The notes under the pieces: model-generated
Databases searched by the model: none
The model's input: only the letters and a program-made list of their open reading frames with translations
Told to the model about the DNA's origin: nothing
In this document: in pieces, positions 8,530-17,779 of the stretch
Numbering within the stretch: position 1 is the first letter of the stretch
Layout: each line of letters begins with the position of its first letter
Program-made: the position numbers and the translations under genes
Origin: Candidatus Colwellbacteria bacterium CG10_big_fil_rev_8_21_14_0_10_41_28
GTDB taxonomy: Bacteria; Patescibacteriota; Minisyncoccia; UBA6257; Colwellbacteraceae
Length of the DNA stretch: 64,000 bases
Assembly: GCA_002773755.1 (NCBI GenBank)
Contig: PFAG01000014.1
Span: forward strand, 9,794 to 73,793
Direction of reading: 5' to 3'

Positions 8530-8952
8530 ATGACCCAATTAGAAGGTAAAAAAATAAAGATGGGACAGATTTTCCATGAGGAAAATGTTGTTCCAGTAAC
8601 CTTTGTAAAGCTTGCAGAAAAGCCTGATTTTGATATCGAGATTGGAGCTAAGGTAAAAGTATCTGGTCTAAGTAAAGGAAGAGGTTTTCAGGGTGTAGTT
8701 AAGAGATATAACTTCAGGGGTTCTCCTAAGTCACATGGAACTAAACACACCTTAAGGACTGGTGGATCAATTGGAGCCACTGGCCCACAAAGAGTGCTTC
8801 CTGGACAGAAAATGCCCGGCAGGATGGGAAACACAAAAGTTAATCTTAAGAATCTTGAGATTGCAGGATACGAGAAGGATCAAGGCCTTCTACTTATAAA
8901 AGGAGCTCTTCCTGGGGCTAAAGGATCAAAGGTAAGTATATTCATTAAATAA
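8530..8952 (+). CDS. rplC: 50S ribosomal protein L3, internally shortened
   Basis: L3 sits near the peptidyl-transferase centre. This copy has 140 aa against about 205-215 in most bacteria. The N-terminal GKKIKMGQIF and the whole central loop and C-terminal part (SKGRGFQGVVKRYNFRG to GALPGAKGSKV) are present, but about 60 residues are missing after VTFVKLAEKP, corresponding to part of the surface beta-barrel. The rRNA-penetrating loop is retained, so it is likely functional. First gene of the S10/spc cluster. Confidence 0.95.
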   Translation: MTQLEGKKIKMGQIFHEENVVPVTFVKLAEKPDFDIEIGAKVKVSGLSKGRGFQGVVKRYNFRGSPKSHGTKHTLRTGGSIGATGPQRVLPGQKMPGRMGNTKVNLKNLEIAGYEKDQGLLLIKGALPGAKGSKVSIFIK

Positions 8953-8954
8953 TC

Positions 8955-9587
8955 ATGAAAGCCGATCTATACAACATAAAAGGAGATAAGGCTGGCTCAG
9001 TAGAGTTAGTTGAGCGTATCTTCGCTGAGCGTTGGAGTCCGAACCTCGTTCATATGGCCCTAAGAACCCAGGAGACAAATAAGAGAGAGAATTTTGCTCA
9101 TACTAAGGATAGAAGTGCTGTCAGCGGTGGAGGAAGAAAACCTTGGAGACAGAAGGGTACTGGTAGGGCTCGTCATGGATCAACCAGATCTCCAATCTGG
9201 GTAGGAGGAGGAGTAACTCACGGACCTCTTTCTGATAAGAAGTATTCTCTAAAGATAAACAAGAAAGCTAGACAAAAAGCCTTCTTCTCAATTCTTGCAA
9301 GAAGATTTAAGGACGGGGAGATTAAGATAGTTGAAAAAGTTTCTATAGATGAGCCAAAAACAAGACTCTTACTGGAAGCGTTAGAGATTTTTTCAAAGGA
9401 TCTTAATGTACTGGTAATCGTTTCGGGAGAGCATAAGGATGTTCATGCTGCTAGCAGAAACCTTAATAGGGTGAAGATAATGGATGCTAGGGGCTTGAAT
9501 GTATATGATCTTTTGAGATATAAGACGATCTTGATCGAAAAAGATGCCGTAGACGAAATTAATACTCACTACAATGCAATCAAGTGA
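8955..9587 (+). CDS. rplD: 50S ribosomal protein L4
   Basis: L4 lines the exit tunnel. 210 aa, normal length. The tunnel loop shows GGGRKPWRQKGTGRARHGS, the family signature. The C-terminal end overlaps rplW by 14 nt in another frame, suggesting translational coupling. No SD at the start (TAATCATG). Confidence 0.97.
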   Translation: MKADLYNIKGDKAGSVELVERIFAERWSPNLVHMALRTQETNKRENFAHTKDRSAVSGGGRKPWRQKGTGRARHGSTRSPIWVGGGVTHGPLSDKKYSLKINKKARQKAFFSILARRFKDGEIKIVEKVSIDEPKTRLLLEALEIFSKDLNVLVIVSGEHKDVHAASRNLNRVKIMDARGLNVYDLLRYKTILIEKDAVDEINTHYNAIK

Positions 9588-9828
9588 TCTTATAATTAAA
9601 AACCCTTTCATCAGCGAAAAGGCCACTGATCTCGCAGGCCTTAACAAGTACGTCTTTGAGGTACACAAGGATGCTAATAAAAAGCAGGTTGAGGAGGTTA
9701 TTGAAGGAATCTACAAAGTAGATGTTGTTAAGGTGAATATCATTAGAAATCGAAACAGAAAGGATTCATTCAAGAAAGCAATTGTAACCCTTAAGGATGG
9801 GCAAACCATTGATGTAGTCCCACACTAA
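9574..9828 (+). CDS. rplW: 50S ribosomal protein L23
   Basis: L23 forms the docking site for trigger factor and SRP at the tunnel exit. 84 aa, slightly short. Signatures: PFISEKATDLAGLNKYVFEV and VDVVKVNIIRNRNRKDSFKKAIVTL-type segments. Overlaps the 3' end of rplD by 14 nt; rplB follows 2 nt later. Confidence 0.95.
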   Translation: MQSSDLIIKNPFISEKATDLAGLNKYVFEVHKDANKKQVEEVIEGIYKVDVVKVNIIRNRNRKDSFKKAIVTLKDGQTIDVVPH

Positions 9829-9830
9829 AC

Positions 9831-10673
9831 ATGAAAAAGTATAAACCATATACAGCTAGTAGAAGGCATATGTCCGTAGTGGAATACGGCTCTTTAAGTA
9901 AGGATAAGCCAATGAAGTCTGCTCTTAAGAAAATCCACAAGAAAGCTGGACGAAATAATCTTGGACGAATAACAACCAGACATAAAGGAGGTGGAGTTAA
10001 AAGACGATACAGAGATATAGACTTTAAACGTGATAAACATGGTGTTGAGGGGAGAATTGAAGGCTTAGAATACGATCCATACAGAAGTGCTTTTATAATG
10101 AAAGTTGTATACCTAGATGGTGAAAGGAGATATCATCTTGCGCACGCTGGAGCTAAAGTTGCTGAAAAGATAGTTTCTGGGCCAGAAGCTCCGCTAAAAG
10201 AAGGAAACAGGATGCCCCTATTAAAAGTTCCAGTTGGATATGAAATTCATGATCTAGAGCTAAAACCGGGTGGAGGTGGAAAGATAATTAGAAGCGCAGG
10301 AAGTTCAGCTCAAGTATTGAGTCATGATGGTAAATATAGTCAAATTAAGTTACCCTCAACCGAGGTTAGAAAAGTTATATCAACCAGCTATGGTACAGTT
10401 GGCCAGGTTTCAAATCCAGACCATGGTCTAACGGTAATCGGAAAAGCTGGTAGAAAGCGTAAGATGGGCGTAAGGCCAACAGTTAGAGGAACTGCTATGA
10501 ACGCAGTAGACCACCCATTTGGAGGTGGTGAGGGTCGTCAGCCAATGGGTCGAAAGAGACCTAAAGATGTATACGGCAATGTAATTAAGGGGCCAAAGAC
10601 AAGAAAGAAGAAAAAGTGGTCCACAAAACTAATTGTTAAGCGTCGCGCCAAGAGAAAAAGAGGTAAGAAATAA
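9831..10673 (+). CDS. rplB: 50S ribosomal protein L2
   Basis: L2 contacts 23S rRNA near the peptidyl-transferase centre and bridges the subunits. 280 aa, full length. The catalytically important [15 protein letters not shown] region and [12 protein letters not shown] are intact. Starts 2 nt after rplW. Confidence 0.98.
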   Translation: MKKYKPYTASRRHMSVVEYGSLSKDKPMKSALKKIHKKAGRNNLGRITTRHKGGGVKRRYRDIDFKRDKHGVEGRIEGLEYDPYRSAFIMKVVYLDGERRYHLAHAGAKVAEKIVSGPEAPLKEGNRMPLLKVPVGYEIHDLELKPGGGGKIIRSAGSSAQVLSHDGKYSQIKLPSTEVRKVISTSYGTVGQVSNPDHGLTVIGKAGRKRKMGVRPTVRGTAMNAVDHPFGGGEGRQPMGRKRPKDVYGNVIKGPKTRKKKKWSTKLIVKRRAKRKRGKK

Positions 10674-10675
10674 AT

Positions 10676-10963
10676 ATGAGTAGAAGTGCAAAAAAAGGTC
10701 CATTCGTGGATGAAAAGTTAATGAAGAAGATCGAGAAGGGTACGCCCGACGGAAAGACGGTTATTAAAACATGGGCACGTGCATCTTCAATCTCACCCGA
10801 GATGGTTGGATACAAACTTGGCGTACACAATGGAAGAGAATTCATAGAAGTTTTGATATCGGAAGATATGGTTGGACATAAAGTTGGAGAATTTGCTCCA
10901 ACTAGAAAATTTGCTAGACATGGTGGAAAGATTCAGAAAGAGATTGAAAAACAAGCTGCTTAA
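10676..10963 (+). CDS. rpsS: 30S ribosomal protein S19
   Basis: S19 binds 16S rRNA in the head with S13. 95 aa. Begins [14 protein letters not shown] and has [18 protein letters not shown], the family signature. Position between L2 and L22 is the standard order. Confidence 0.97.
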   Translation: MSRSAKKGPFVDEKLMKKIEKGTPDGKTVIKTWARASSISPEMVGYKLGVHNGREFIEVLISEDMVGHKVGEFAPTRKFARHGGKIQKEIEKQAA

Positions 10964-10972
10964 TAAGTAAAC

Positions 10973-11515
10973 ATGGCAAAAGCAACAACACAATTAAAAG
11001 AGGAGAGATCAGCAAGGGCATCTTTGCGTAATCTGAACGTATCTCCTAGAAAAACCAGACTAGTGGTTGATTTGGTACGTGGATTAAGTGTCCCTGAAGC
11101 TATTGTTCAACTCCAAGTAATTAATAAGAGGGCTTCTGAGCCGGTTGAGAAGCTAATAAGATCTGCTGTTGCGAATGCCAGAGAAATGGGCCTTAACCAA
11201 GGGAAATTAATGATTGACCACATCTCTGTAGACAAAGGGAGGTCATTAAGGAGAGCAAGATTCCATGGTCGAGGTAGGGTGGGTATTATCCAAAAAGAAC
11301 AATCTCACATAAATCTTGTTATTAAGGAGTCAGACAAAGTTAAAGAGGTAGATTTTGTGCTCCCAGTTAAAGAGAAGAAGGTTATCTCTTCAGCTCCGGC
11401 TCCAGTCAAAGATGACAATAAGCCAAAATCAGAGAAGGATGATACAGAGAAGAAGATCAAGAAGAACAAAGATAAAGGTTTTGTAGATAAATTCTTTAGA
11501 AGAAAAGCTATCTAA
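10973..11515 (+). CDS. rplV: 50S ribosomal protein L22 with charged C-terminal tail
   Basis: L22 lines the exit tunnel. The canonical domain fills about residues 15-125 (LNVSPRKTRLVVDLVRG, FHGRGRVGIIQKEQSHINLVI). It is followed by a tail of roughly 55 residues rich in Lys, Asp and Ser (KDDNKPKSEKDDTEKKIKK), of low complexity and not part of the usual protein. Length 180 aa against about 110 in E. coli. Confidence 0.96.
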   Translation: MAKATTQLKEERSARASLRNLNVSPRKTRLVVDLVRGLSVPEAIVQLQVINKRASEPVEKLIRSAVANAREMGLNQGKLMIDHISVDKGRSLRRARFHGRGRVGIIQKEQSHINLVIKESDKVKEVDFVLPVKEKKVISSAPAPVKDDNKPKSEKDDTEKKIKKNKDKGFVDKFFRRKAI

Positions 11516-11516
11516 T

Positions 11517-12173
11517 ATGTCTAAGAAAGTAAATCCAATTTCATACAGATTAGGGATAAACAAAAACTGGTTGTCCCGATGGATGCCTCCAAAAGGAGAG
11601 TTTGGTAAGTATCTTAAAGAAGACCAAGCTATAAGGGAGGTTATTAAAGAGCGCCTCGTTAGAGCTGGCGTGGCTAATGTGCAGATAGAAAGAACTCCAG
11701 ATAGCTACAAGATAACCATCAAGGCAGCTAGACCAGGTATCATAATTGGTCGTGGTGGAAAGGGGATAGAAGATTTAATCAAAGATATCCAGAAGGCTAT
11801 TAAATCAAAGCCTCAGATCAATCTTAATGTTGAAGAGGTAAGAAGAACTGAGGTATCAGCTCCAGTGATGGCTAAAAACATCGCTTGGGATCTTGAGAGA
11901 AGGATGAGATATAGAAGGGTGCTCAAGAGACATCTTGATATTGCTATGCAAAACAGAGAGATACAAGGAGCTAAGATCATGCTCGCAGGAAGATTAAACG
12001 GTGCTGAGATTGCAAGAAAAGAGCACCTTATGAAGGGAAAACTTCCTTTAACAACCATCAGGGCCAATATCGATTATGGAGAGACAACTGCTGCAACCAC
12101 ATACGGATCAATCGGTATAAAGGTGTGGCTATACAAAGGTCAGATATTCGACGATAAAGAAAAAATAGTTTAA
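11517..12173 (+). CDS. rpsC: 30S ribosomal protein S3
   Basis: S3 forms part of the mRNA entry channel. 218 aa. N-terminal KVNPISYRLGINKNW, KH domain with IIIGRGGKGIEDL, and C-terminal domain ending with IKVWLYKGQIF are all present. One nt after rplV. Confidence 0.97.
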   Translation: MSKKVNPISYRLGINKNWLSRWMPPKGEFGKYLKEDQAIREVIKERLVRAGVANVQIERTPDSYKITIKAARPGIIIGRGGKGIEDLIKDIQKAIKSKPQINLNVEEVRRTEVSAPVMAKNIAWDLERRMRYRRVLKRHLDIAMQNREIQGAKIMLAGRLNGAEIARKEHLMKGKLPLTTIRANIDYGETTAATTYGSIGIKVWLYKGQIFDDKEKIV

Positions 12174-12178
12174 CTACC

Positions 12179-12595
12179 ATGCTTTTAATGCCTAAAAAAG
12201 TAAAACACAGAAAGTGGCACAAGGGCCGCTCTCGAAAGCGTGAGGTTGAAACAAGAGGAACAGACCTTAGCTACGGTGATTTTGGTGTTAAATCTCTTGG
12301 ATCAGCTTGGTTAAATTCTCGTCAGATAGAAGCCGGCAGAAGATCAATAACAAACCATCTTAAGCGTGAGGGTCGTGTTTGGATCAGAGTGTTTCCAGAT
12401 AAACCAATAACAAGGAAGGCCGCCGAAGTAGGTATGGGTAAAGGAAAAGGATCAGTAGATCATTATGTTTTTCCAGTTAAACCAGGAAGGATAATCTATG
12501 AAGTTGGTGGTGTTCCTGAGGATAAGGCAAAAGAGGCCCTTAGAAAGGCTGGTCACAAGTTGCCGTTTAAGACAAGATTTGTTACAAAAGATTAG
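12179..12595 (+). CDS. rplP: 50S ribosomal protein L16
   Basis: L16 organises the A-site tRNA region of the large subunit. 138 aa. [16 protein letters not shown] at the N-terminus and [20 protein letters not shown] in the centre are diagnostic. The ATG at 12179 adds MLL before MPKK; the ATG at 12188 is an alternative, but MLxPK-type starts are usual in the family. Confidence 0.96.
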   Translation: MLLMPKKVKHRKWHKGRSRKREVETRGTDLSYGDFGVKSLGSAWLNSRQIEAGRRSITNHLKREGRVWIRVFPDKPITRKAAEVGMGKGKGSVDHYVFPVKPGRIIYEVGGVPEDKAKEALRKAGHKLPFKTRFVTKD

Positions 12596-12603
12596 TTTCG
12601 ATC

Positions 12604-12816
12604 ATGAAAAAGACAGATGTCAAAAAATTAGCAAAGAAAACTACAGCAGATCTCAAGAAGGATCTACTTAGTTCACAATCAGAACTTCGTCAGCTTCGAT
12701 CAGACTTAGCTATGGGTAAAGTAAAGAATGCTGATAAAGCTAAAGAGGTTAGAAAAAAGATAGCTAGAATTATGACTTTCATGAATCAACAAAAGGAAAT
12801 ATCGAAAAATGGATAA
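12604..12816 (+). CDS. rpmC: 50S ribosomal protein L29
   Basis: Two-helix protein next to L23 at the tunnel exit, 70 aa. Weakly conserved, but [19 protein letters not shown] and RKKIARIMT match the L29 pattern and the position between L16 and S17 is canonical. Overlaps rpsQ by 8 nt. Confidence 0.93.
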   Translation: MKKTDVKKLAKKTTADLKKDLLSSQSELRQLRSDLAMGKVKNADKAKEVRKKIARIMTFMNQQKEISKNG

Positions 12817-13111
12817 GGAAAAGATAACAAGAAAACTGAAGGGTATTATTAAGTCTGACAAGATGGATAAAACTGTTGTTGTTACAGTAACCACCAGAAA
12901 GAAGCACCCTAAATATCATAAATACTTTAGCTCATCAAAGAATTTCAAAGCTCATGATGAGAACAACCAATACAAAGAGGGTGATAGTGTTGTAATAGCC
13001 GAAACGAGACCCCTATCAAAAGAAAAGAGATGGGAGGTTATTGAAATGATTAAAGAGAGTGCTCAAGAGACACCAGAAGAAGAAACACCAGAAGAAGAAA
13101 CAGAATCATGA
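12809..13111 (+). CDS. rpsQ: 30S ribosomal protein S17
   Basis: Primary 16S rRNA binder, 100 aa. [25 protein letters not shown] is the OB-fold signature (key residues SDKMDKT). The C-terminus carries a repeated acidic tail with two [13 protein letters not shown] units. Overlaps rplN by 4 nt (ATGA). Confidence 0.96.
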   Translation: MDKEKITRKLKGIIKSDKMDKTVVVTVTTRKKHPKYHKYFSSSKNFKAHDENNQYKEGDSVVIAETRPLSKEKRWEVIEMIKESAQETPEEETPEEETES

Positions 13112-13479
13112 TACAAGAAGGAAGTTTATTAAAAATTGCAGATAACTCAGGCGCCAAACTAGTGCGTTGTTTCAGAGTTCTTGGGGGGAGCAGAAGAAGA
13201 TATGCAAGAATAGGCGATCTTATAGTTGTTTCAGTAAGAAGTGCAGAGCCAAGAAAACAGATTAAGAAGAAGGATATTGTTACAGCAGTTGTGGTTAGAG
13301 TAAAAGCCCCAACCAGAAGGAAAGATGGCACATACATCAGATTTGATGAGAATGCAGCTGTTATTATCGATAAAGAGAAAAAGGAGCCAAAGGGAACAAG
13401 AATCTTCGGTCCAATTCCAAGAGAGATTAAAGACAAGGGTTTTACAAAAATAGCCTCAATGGCTCAAGAAGTTGTATAA
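13108..13479 (+). CDS. rplN: 50S ribosomal protein L14
   Basis: Interface protein in bridges B5/B8, 123 aa, normal length. Begins [17 protein letters not shown], with [18 protein letters not shown] and the central [11 protein letters not shown]. Starts within the rpsQ stop. Confidence 0.97.
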   Translation: MIQEGSLLKIADNSGAKLVRCFRVLGGSRRRYARIGDLIVVSVRSAEPRKQIKKKDIVTAVVVRVKAPTRRKDGTYIRFDENAAVIIDKEKKEPKGTRIFGPIPREIKDKGFTKIASMAQEVV

Positions 13480-13483
13480 ATCT

Positions 13484-13795
13484 ATGAAAATGAAAGTCAA
13501 AAAAGGAGATAAGGTTCAGATGCTTTCCGGAAAGGATAGAGGTAAGGCTGGCAAGATTATTAAAGTATTCCCTAAAGAAGGTAGGGTTGTTGTTGAAGAT
13601 CTCAATTTAATCAAAAAGACTGTTAGGCCCAAGAAGCAAGGAGAGAAGGGGCAGATCGTTTCAATTCCATCAGCAGTTAGAATAGATAACGTTGGTTTCG
13701 TTTGTCCTAAGTGTAGTAAGCCAACCAGACTAGGAAACAAAACAGACGGAAAAGTAAAAGAAAGATATTGTAAAAAATGCAAGGCAACCGTTTAG
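13484..13795 (+). CDS. rplX: 50S ribosomal protein L24, with zinc-type tail
   Basis: Assembly initiator L24, 103 aa. The ATG at 13484 (MKMKVKKGDKVQML) is used rather than the upstream TTG at 13472, which would overlap the L14 stop and adds nothing conserved. The KOW motif GKDRGKAGKIIKVFPKEGR is clear. The C-terminus has CPKC and CKKC, a zinc-ribbon version of the L24 tail. Overlaps rplE by 19 nt. Confidence 0.96.
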   Translation: MKMKVKKGDKVQMLSGKDRGKAGKIIKVFPKEGRVVVEDLNLIKKTVRPKKQGEKGQIVSIPSAVRIDNVGFVCPKCSKPTRLGNKTDGKVKERYCKKCKATV

Positions 13796-14283
13796 AAAAA
13801 ATTGTAGTAGCAACAGGGGTTGGAAGATTGCGTCAGCAACAGCAATTTGATTCTTCAATATACCCTGAAATAATCGAGGGTCTTGAGACAATAACTGGTC
13901 AAAAACCCTCACCAAGACCAGCTCGTAAATCTATCGCTGCCTTCAAACTTAGAGAGGGAAATATTGTAGGACTTAAGGTAACCCTAAGAGGAAAAAGAAT
14001 GCGAGACTTCTTTAATAAGGTTGTTAACGTGGCTTTGCCGCGTGTTAGAGACTTTAGGGGTATAGATCCTAAGCAAATCGATAGAGAAGGGAATTTGACA
14101 ATAGGCTTCAGAGACAATACCGTTTTCCCAGAGGTTTCACCCGAAGATACCAAAAGAGCTTTCGGTTTCCAAGTAACCCTAGTTTCAGATGCGAAGGATT
14201 GGGACGAGGCCTACGACTTCTATAAGAGTCTAGGAGTTCCACTCCAAGAGAAACCAGAGAAGGCTACTAAGAAGAAAAAATAG
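13777..14283 (+). CDS. rplE: 50S ribosomal protein L5
   Basis: 5S rRNA-binding protein, 168 aa, starting inside the rplX 3' end. Signatures: [12 protein letters not shown] at the N-terminus, [20 protein letters not shown], and the [12 protein letters not shown] loop. The N-terminus lacks roughly ten residues of the usual leader helix. Lysine-rich C-terminus. Confidence 0.96.
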   Translation: MQGNRLEKIVVATGVGRLRQQQQFDSSIYPEIIEGLETITGQKPSPRPARKSIAAFKLREGNIVGLKVTLRGKRMRDFFNKVVNVALPRVRDFRGIDPKQIDREGNLTIGFRDNTVFPEVSPEDTKRAFGFQVTLVSDAKDWDEAYDFYKSLGVPLQEKPEKATKKKK

Positions 14284-14285
14284 AT

Positions 14286-14471
14286 ATGGCAAGGAAAGCA
14301 TTAATCATAAAATCGAATAAGAAGCCAAAATTCTCCAGCAGAATAGTTAGAAGGTGTTTTAAGTGTGGCAGGAGAAGGGGCTATATGAGAGATTTTGATC
14401 TTTGCAGAATCTGTTTCAGAGAGCTTGCTAGCAAAGGAGAGATCCCTGGAGTAAAGAAAGCATCTTGGTAA
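14286..14471 (+). CDS. rpsN: 30S ribosomal protein S14, zinc type
   Basis: Short zinc-binding S14 (61 aa). [20 protein letters not shown] carries the two CxxC pairs, and [18 protein letters not shown] is the conserved C-terminus. Only this C+ form is seen here. Confidence 0.97.
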   Translation: MARKALIIKSNKKPKFSSRIVRRCFKCGRRRGYMRDFDLCRICFRELASKGEIPGVKKASW

Positions 14472-14472
14472 T

Positions 14473-14862
14473 ATGTATCACGACACACTAACAAGAATTA
14501 AAAACAGTTTAGCTAGAGGCCAGAGAAGGCTTAAGGTTCCATACACAAGGTTTGATATGGATGTATTAGAGACTCTAGTTAAGGCGGGATACATTGAATC
14601 AGTTGAGAGAAAGGGAAGGGGGCTTAAAAGGGTTATAGATATCAAGCTTAAATACAATGACAAAAATTCTAAAGAGCCTTCAATCCTTGGAGTTAAGTTT
14701 ATTAGTAAGCCATCAAGAAGGATGTATGTAGGATATGATGATATTAAGAAATCCCACGATGGTTATGGACACTTCATCGTTAGCACTCCAAAAGGAGTCA
14801 TGAATGGATATGAGGCTAGGAAGAATAAAGTGGGCGGACAAATATTATTTGAAATTTGGTAA
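14473..14862 (+). CDS. rpsH: 30S ribosomal protein S8
   Basis: Central-domain assembly protein S8, 129 aa. Pattern: DTLTRIKNSLARGQ at the N-terminus, LKYNDKNSKEPSILGVKFISKPSRR in the middle (key GVKFISKPSRR) and the STPKGVMNGYEARKNKVGGQ end. One nt after rpsN. Confidence 0.96.
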   Translation: MYHDTLTRIKNSLARGQRRLKVPYTRFDMDVLETLVKAGYIESVERKGRGLKRVIDIKLKYNDKNSKEPSILGVKFISKPSRRMYVGYDDIKKSHDGYGHFIVSTPKGVMNGYEARKNKVGGQILFEIW

Positions 14863-14864
14863 TC

Positions 14865-15410
14865 ATGAGTAAGATAGGAAAAAAACCAATCGATATTCCA
14901 GAGGGAGTTGAGATAAAGATAGAGAAAGACAAGGTCCAGATAAAGGGGCCTAATGCTACATTAGAGGTTCCTACTCTTATAGGAATAGAAATAAAGGAGG
15001 AAGATAATCAGATTATCTTCACTCCAAGGAATTCAACAAAGCAAACAGTTAGTAACTGGGGGACCTTAAGAGCCTTAGTTCAGAATGCCGTAGATGGTTC
15101 TAAGCAGGACTTTAGTAAAAAACTATTAATCGAAGGAGTTGGATATAGGGCTACTATGGAGGGGAAAAACCTCTTACTTAATCTTGGTTTTTCACATCCA
15201 ATTAAGTTTGAGTCACCAGAGAACGTAAAAGTTGAGGTAGATGGGAATGCAATAACAATTTCTGGACCAGAGAAGGCCTTAGTTGGTGAGGTGGCAGCAA
15301 ACATTAGAAAGTTCCGCAAGCCTGAACCATATAAAGGAAAGGGTATCAGATATGAAGGAGAGATTGTTCGCAGAAAGGCTGGTAAGAAAGCTGTAGGATC
15401 AGGATCATAA
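14865..15410 (+). CDS. rplF: 50S ribosomal protein L6
   Basis: Two-domain L6 near the GTPase centre, 181 aa. Start at ATG 14865 (MSKIGKKPIDIPEG), just after the rpsH stop; the upstream in-frame GTG gives only three extra residues. The end PEPYKGKGIRYEGEIVRRKAGK is highly conserved. Confidence 0.97.
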   Translation: MSKIGKKPIDIPEGVEIKIEKDKVQIKGPNATLEVPTLIGIEIKEEDNQIIFTPRNSTKQTVSNWGTLRALVQNAVDGSKQDFSKKLLIEGVGYRATMEGKNLLLNLGFSHPIKFESPENVKVEVDGNAITISGPEKALVGEVAANIRKFRKPEPYKGKGIRYEGEIVRRKAGKKAVGSGS

Positions 15411-15414
15411 AAAC

Positions 15415-15762
15415 ATGAATAGAGAACAGAAAAAAACACAATTGAATAGATTCCTTAGGTCAAGAAGGACCAGAGCCAAAGTCATGGGCACTAAAGAGCG
15501 TCCAAGAATCTCTGTATATAAGAGCAATAGGTCTTTAGAGGTTCAATTAATTGATGACACGGAAGGGAAGACTTTAGTTCATGTTAAAAATGATGATAGC
15601 GGGACAAAGTCAGAGCAGGCCACCAAAGTTGGTCAGGAGCTAGCCAAAAAAGCTCTTGATGCTGGTGTAAAGAAGGCAATTTTCGACAAGAGAAGCTATA
15701 AATATCACGGTAGAGTAAAGGCTGTAGCCGAGGCAGCAAGAGAAGCAGGATTAGATTTCTAA
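15415..15762 (+). CDS. rplR: 50S ribosomal protein L18
   Basis: 5S rRNA-binding protein, 115 aa. RPRISVYKSNRSLEVQLIDD and the C-terminal YKYHGRVKAVAEAAREAGLDF identify it. Usual position between L6 and S5. Confidence 0.96.
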   Translation: MNREQKKTQLNRFLRSRRTRAKVMGTKERPRISVYKSNRSLEVQLIDDTEGKTLVHVKNDDSGTKSEQATKVGQELAKKALDAGVKKAIFDKRSYKYHGRVKAVAEAAREAGLDF

Positions 15763-15763
15763 T

Positions 15764-16243
15764 ATGGTATATAAACCCCAAAAAAAATCAGATAGAAGAG
15801 AAAAGAAAGCTGTTAGTGAGTTTACAGAACAGGTTATTGATCTTAGGCGTGTAACTCGTGTTATGGCTGGAGGTAAAAGATTTCGTTTCAGAGCAACGAT
15901 AGTTCTTGGCGATCAGAAGGGAAGGGTTGGCGTTGGCATAGGAAAGGGTGTTGATGTTGAAGGAGCAATTAGCAAAGCAAAGACACAGGCCAAAAATGAT
16001 ATGATCAGGGTCCAAATTAAGGATGAAACAATTGCGCACAAGGTAGAGGCTAAATATTCAGCTGCCAAGGTGTTAGTTAAACCAGCTACTCAAGGACATG
16101 GTCTTTTAGCAGGAGGTTCTCCTCGAGTTGTGTTGAGACTTGCAGGTGTTCAGAATGCAACAGCAAAGTGTTTGAGTAATACAACAAATAAGTTAACCAA
16201 TGCTCTTGCGACCATAGAGGCATTAAAGAAATTAAAAGCTTAA
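15764..16243 (+). CDS. rpsE: 30S ribosomal protein S5
   Basis: Fidelity and helicase-site protein, 159 aa. The S5 signature VMAGGKRFRFRATIVLGDQK and GRVGVGIGKGVDVEGAI are intact, and the C-terminal domain carries GHGLLAGGSPRVVLRLAGVQ. In most bacteria L30 comes next; here rplO follows after 2 nt, so L30 is absent from its usual place. Confidence 0.97.
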   Translation: MVYKPQKKSDRREKKAVSEFTEQVIDLRRVTRVMAGGKRFRFRATIVLGDQKGRVGVGIGKGVDVEGAISKAKTQAKNDMIRVQIKDETIAHKVEAKYSAAKVLVKPATQGHGLLAGGSPRVVLRLAGVQNATAKCLSNTTNKLTNALATIEALKKLKA

Positions 16244-16245
16244 TC

Positions 16246-16518
16246 ATGCAGTTACACGAACTTAATCCTGAACATAAGAATAAGACCAAGAAGAGAATTG
16301 GCAGAGGCGGAAAAAGAGGAACTTATTCTGGTAGAGGAATGAAGGGACAGAACGCCAGAGCAGGAAGGAAGCTTAGACCAGCAATAAGGGATCTAATTCA
16401 GCAATTACCTAAACTTCGTGGTTCAAAGAACTTCGGACCTAGGCATAAAAAGAAAAAGAGGGTAAGCTCAGATAGTAGTCCAAAACAGGAGAAATCAGAG
16501 CAAAAGGATGTTCAATAA
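16246..16518 (+). CDS. rplO: 50S ribosomal protein L15, N-terminal half only
   Basis: Late assembly protein of the large subunit. Only 90 aa are encoded against about 145 usually. The N-terminal rRNA-threading extension is present (HELNPE, KRIGRGGKRGTYSGRGMKGQ, AGRKLRP), reaching LPKLRG, but the globular C-terminal domain is replaced by a lysine/serine-rich tail (HKKKKRVSSDSSPKQEKSEQ). No frameshifted remnant of the missing domain is found, since secY starts inside the gene with an 11-nt overlap. This suggests a settled reduction, not a sequencing error. Confidence 0.93.
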   Translation: MQLHELNPEHKNKTKKRIGRGGKRGTYSGRGMKGQNARAGRKLRPAIRDLIQQLPKLRGSKNFGPRHKKKKRVSSDSSPKQEKSEQKDVQ

Positions 16519-17779
16519 ACTAGCGAAGCTATTCAAGTACGAGGATCTAAGAAAAAGGGTTATGGTAATAGCCCTTATTCTTTTAATCTTCAGAGTTCTA
16601 GCCAATATCCCTATCCCAGGAGTAGATCAGACTGCTCTTACTAATTTTTTCTCAGGAAACCAATTCTTTGGCTTCCTTAACATCTTCTCTGGAGGAGCCC
16701 TATCCAACCTATCTATAGCTATGCTTGGTCTTGGGCCATACATCACGGCTATTATTATCATGCAGCTTCTAACCATGGTATTTCCAAAGCTAAAAACTCT
16801 TTACTACGAAGAGGGAGAGATAGGGAGAGCTAAGTTCAATAGATATTCAAGGTATGCAACCGTTCCACTAGCTATATTGCAGGGATACGGGTTTCTGAAA
16901 CTTCTTGCTGCCCAAGGAGTTGTTCCTAATTTAGATTTTGGATCTATGCTGCTTAACGTAATCGTTATAGTTGCTGGATCTATGGCTCTAGTTTGGTTGG
17001 GAGAACTGATTGATGAACAGGGATTGGGAAATGGTGTTTCTATTCTAATTATGGCCGGTATCGTTAGTGGGCTTCCGCTAGCAATCAGAAATGCCGTTAT
17101 TAGTTACACTCCAAGCGCCATACCAACGTATATAGCTTTTGGGGTATTGGCATTGGTTGTTATTGCGGGAATAGTCTTATTGAATGAGGGAGAGAGGAAA
17201 GTTCCAATCTCATATGCAAGAAGGGTTAGGGGAAATAAACTTTATGGAGGAGTTTCTAGTTATCTACCATTCAAGGTTGGTCAGGCTGGTGTTATCCCAA
17301 TCATTTTCGCAATATCACTATTACTTTTCCCACAACTTTTTGGACAGATCATCGCAACTTTCTCGCCAGCAGCAGGAGGAGCAATTAACGAATTTACAGC
17401 ATCATTTGCGGCTAATCAGATTGCCTATGGAAGCGCCTACTTTATTCTGGTTTTCGTCTTCACCTATTTCTATATAGGGGTAACCTTTGATCCTGAAGAA
17501 ATCTCAAAGAACCTTCAGAGAAATGGTGGATTTATCCCTGGGATTAGACCAGGACACCCAACAGCACAGTATCTAAAGAGTATTGTTTCTCGTATTACTC
17601 TTTTTGGAGCACTTGCTCTTGGCTTTATTGCAATCTTACCTATTATCACGCAGACAGTTACGGGAACCGCTGCCCTCACAATCGGAGGAACATCTATCTT
17701 GATTGTTGTTGCAGTTGCTCTAGATATGGCTAAGAAGATTGAGTCACAAGTAACCGTTAGGGAATACGAAGGCGTCTAA
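16508..17779 (+). CDS. secY: Protein translocase subunit SecY
   Basis: Central channel of the Sec translocon, 423 aa with ten predicted membrane helices. Typical segments: RVLANIPIPGVD, GPYITAIIIMQLL, the cytoplasmic loop with ERKVPISYARR, and DPEEISKNLQRNGGFIPGIRPG near the C-terminus. Starts within rplO and shares one base with the adk start, as in the usual secY-adk-map arrangement. Confidence 0.97.
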   Translation: MFNKLAKLFKYEDLRKRVMVIALILLIFRVLANIPIPGVDQTALTNFFSGNQFFGFLNIFSGGALSNLSIAMLGLGPYITAIIIMQLLTMVFPKLKTLYYEEGEIGRAKFNRYSRYATVPLAILQGYGFLKLLAAQGVVPNLDFGSMLLNVIVIVAGSMALVWLGELIDEQGLGNGVSILIMAGIVSGLPLAIRNAVISYTPSAIPTYIAFGVLALVVIAGIVLLNEGERKVPISYARRVRGNKLYGGVSSYLPFKVGQAGVIPIIFAISLLLFPQLFGQIIATFSPAAGGAINEFTASFAANQIAYGSAYFILVFVFTYFYIGVTFDPEEISKNLQRNGGFIPGIRPGHPTAQYLKSIVSRITLFGALALGFIAILPIITQTVTGTAALTIGGTSILIVVAVALDMAKKIESQVTVREYEGV

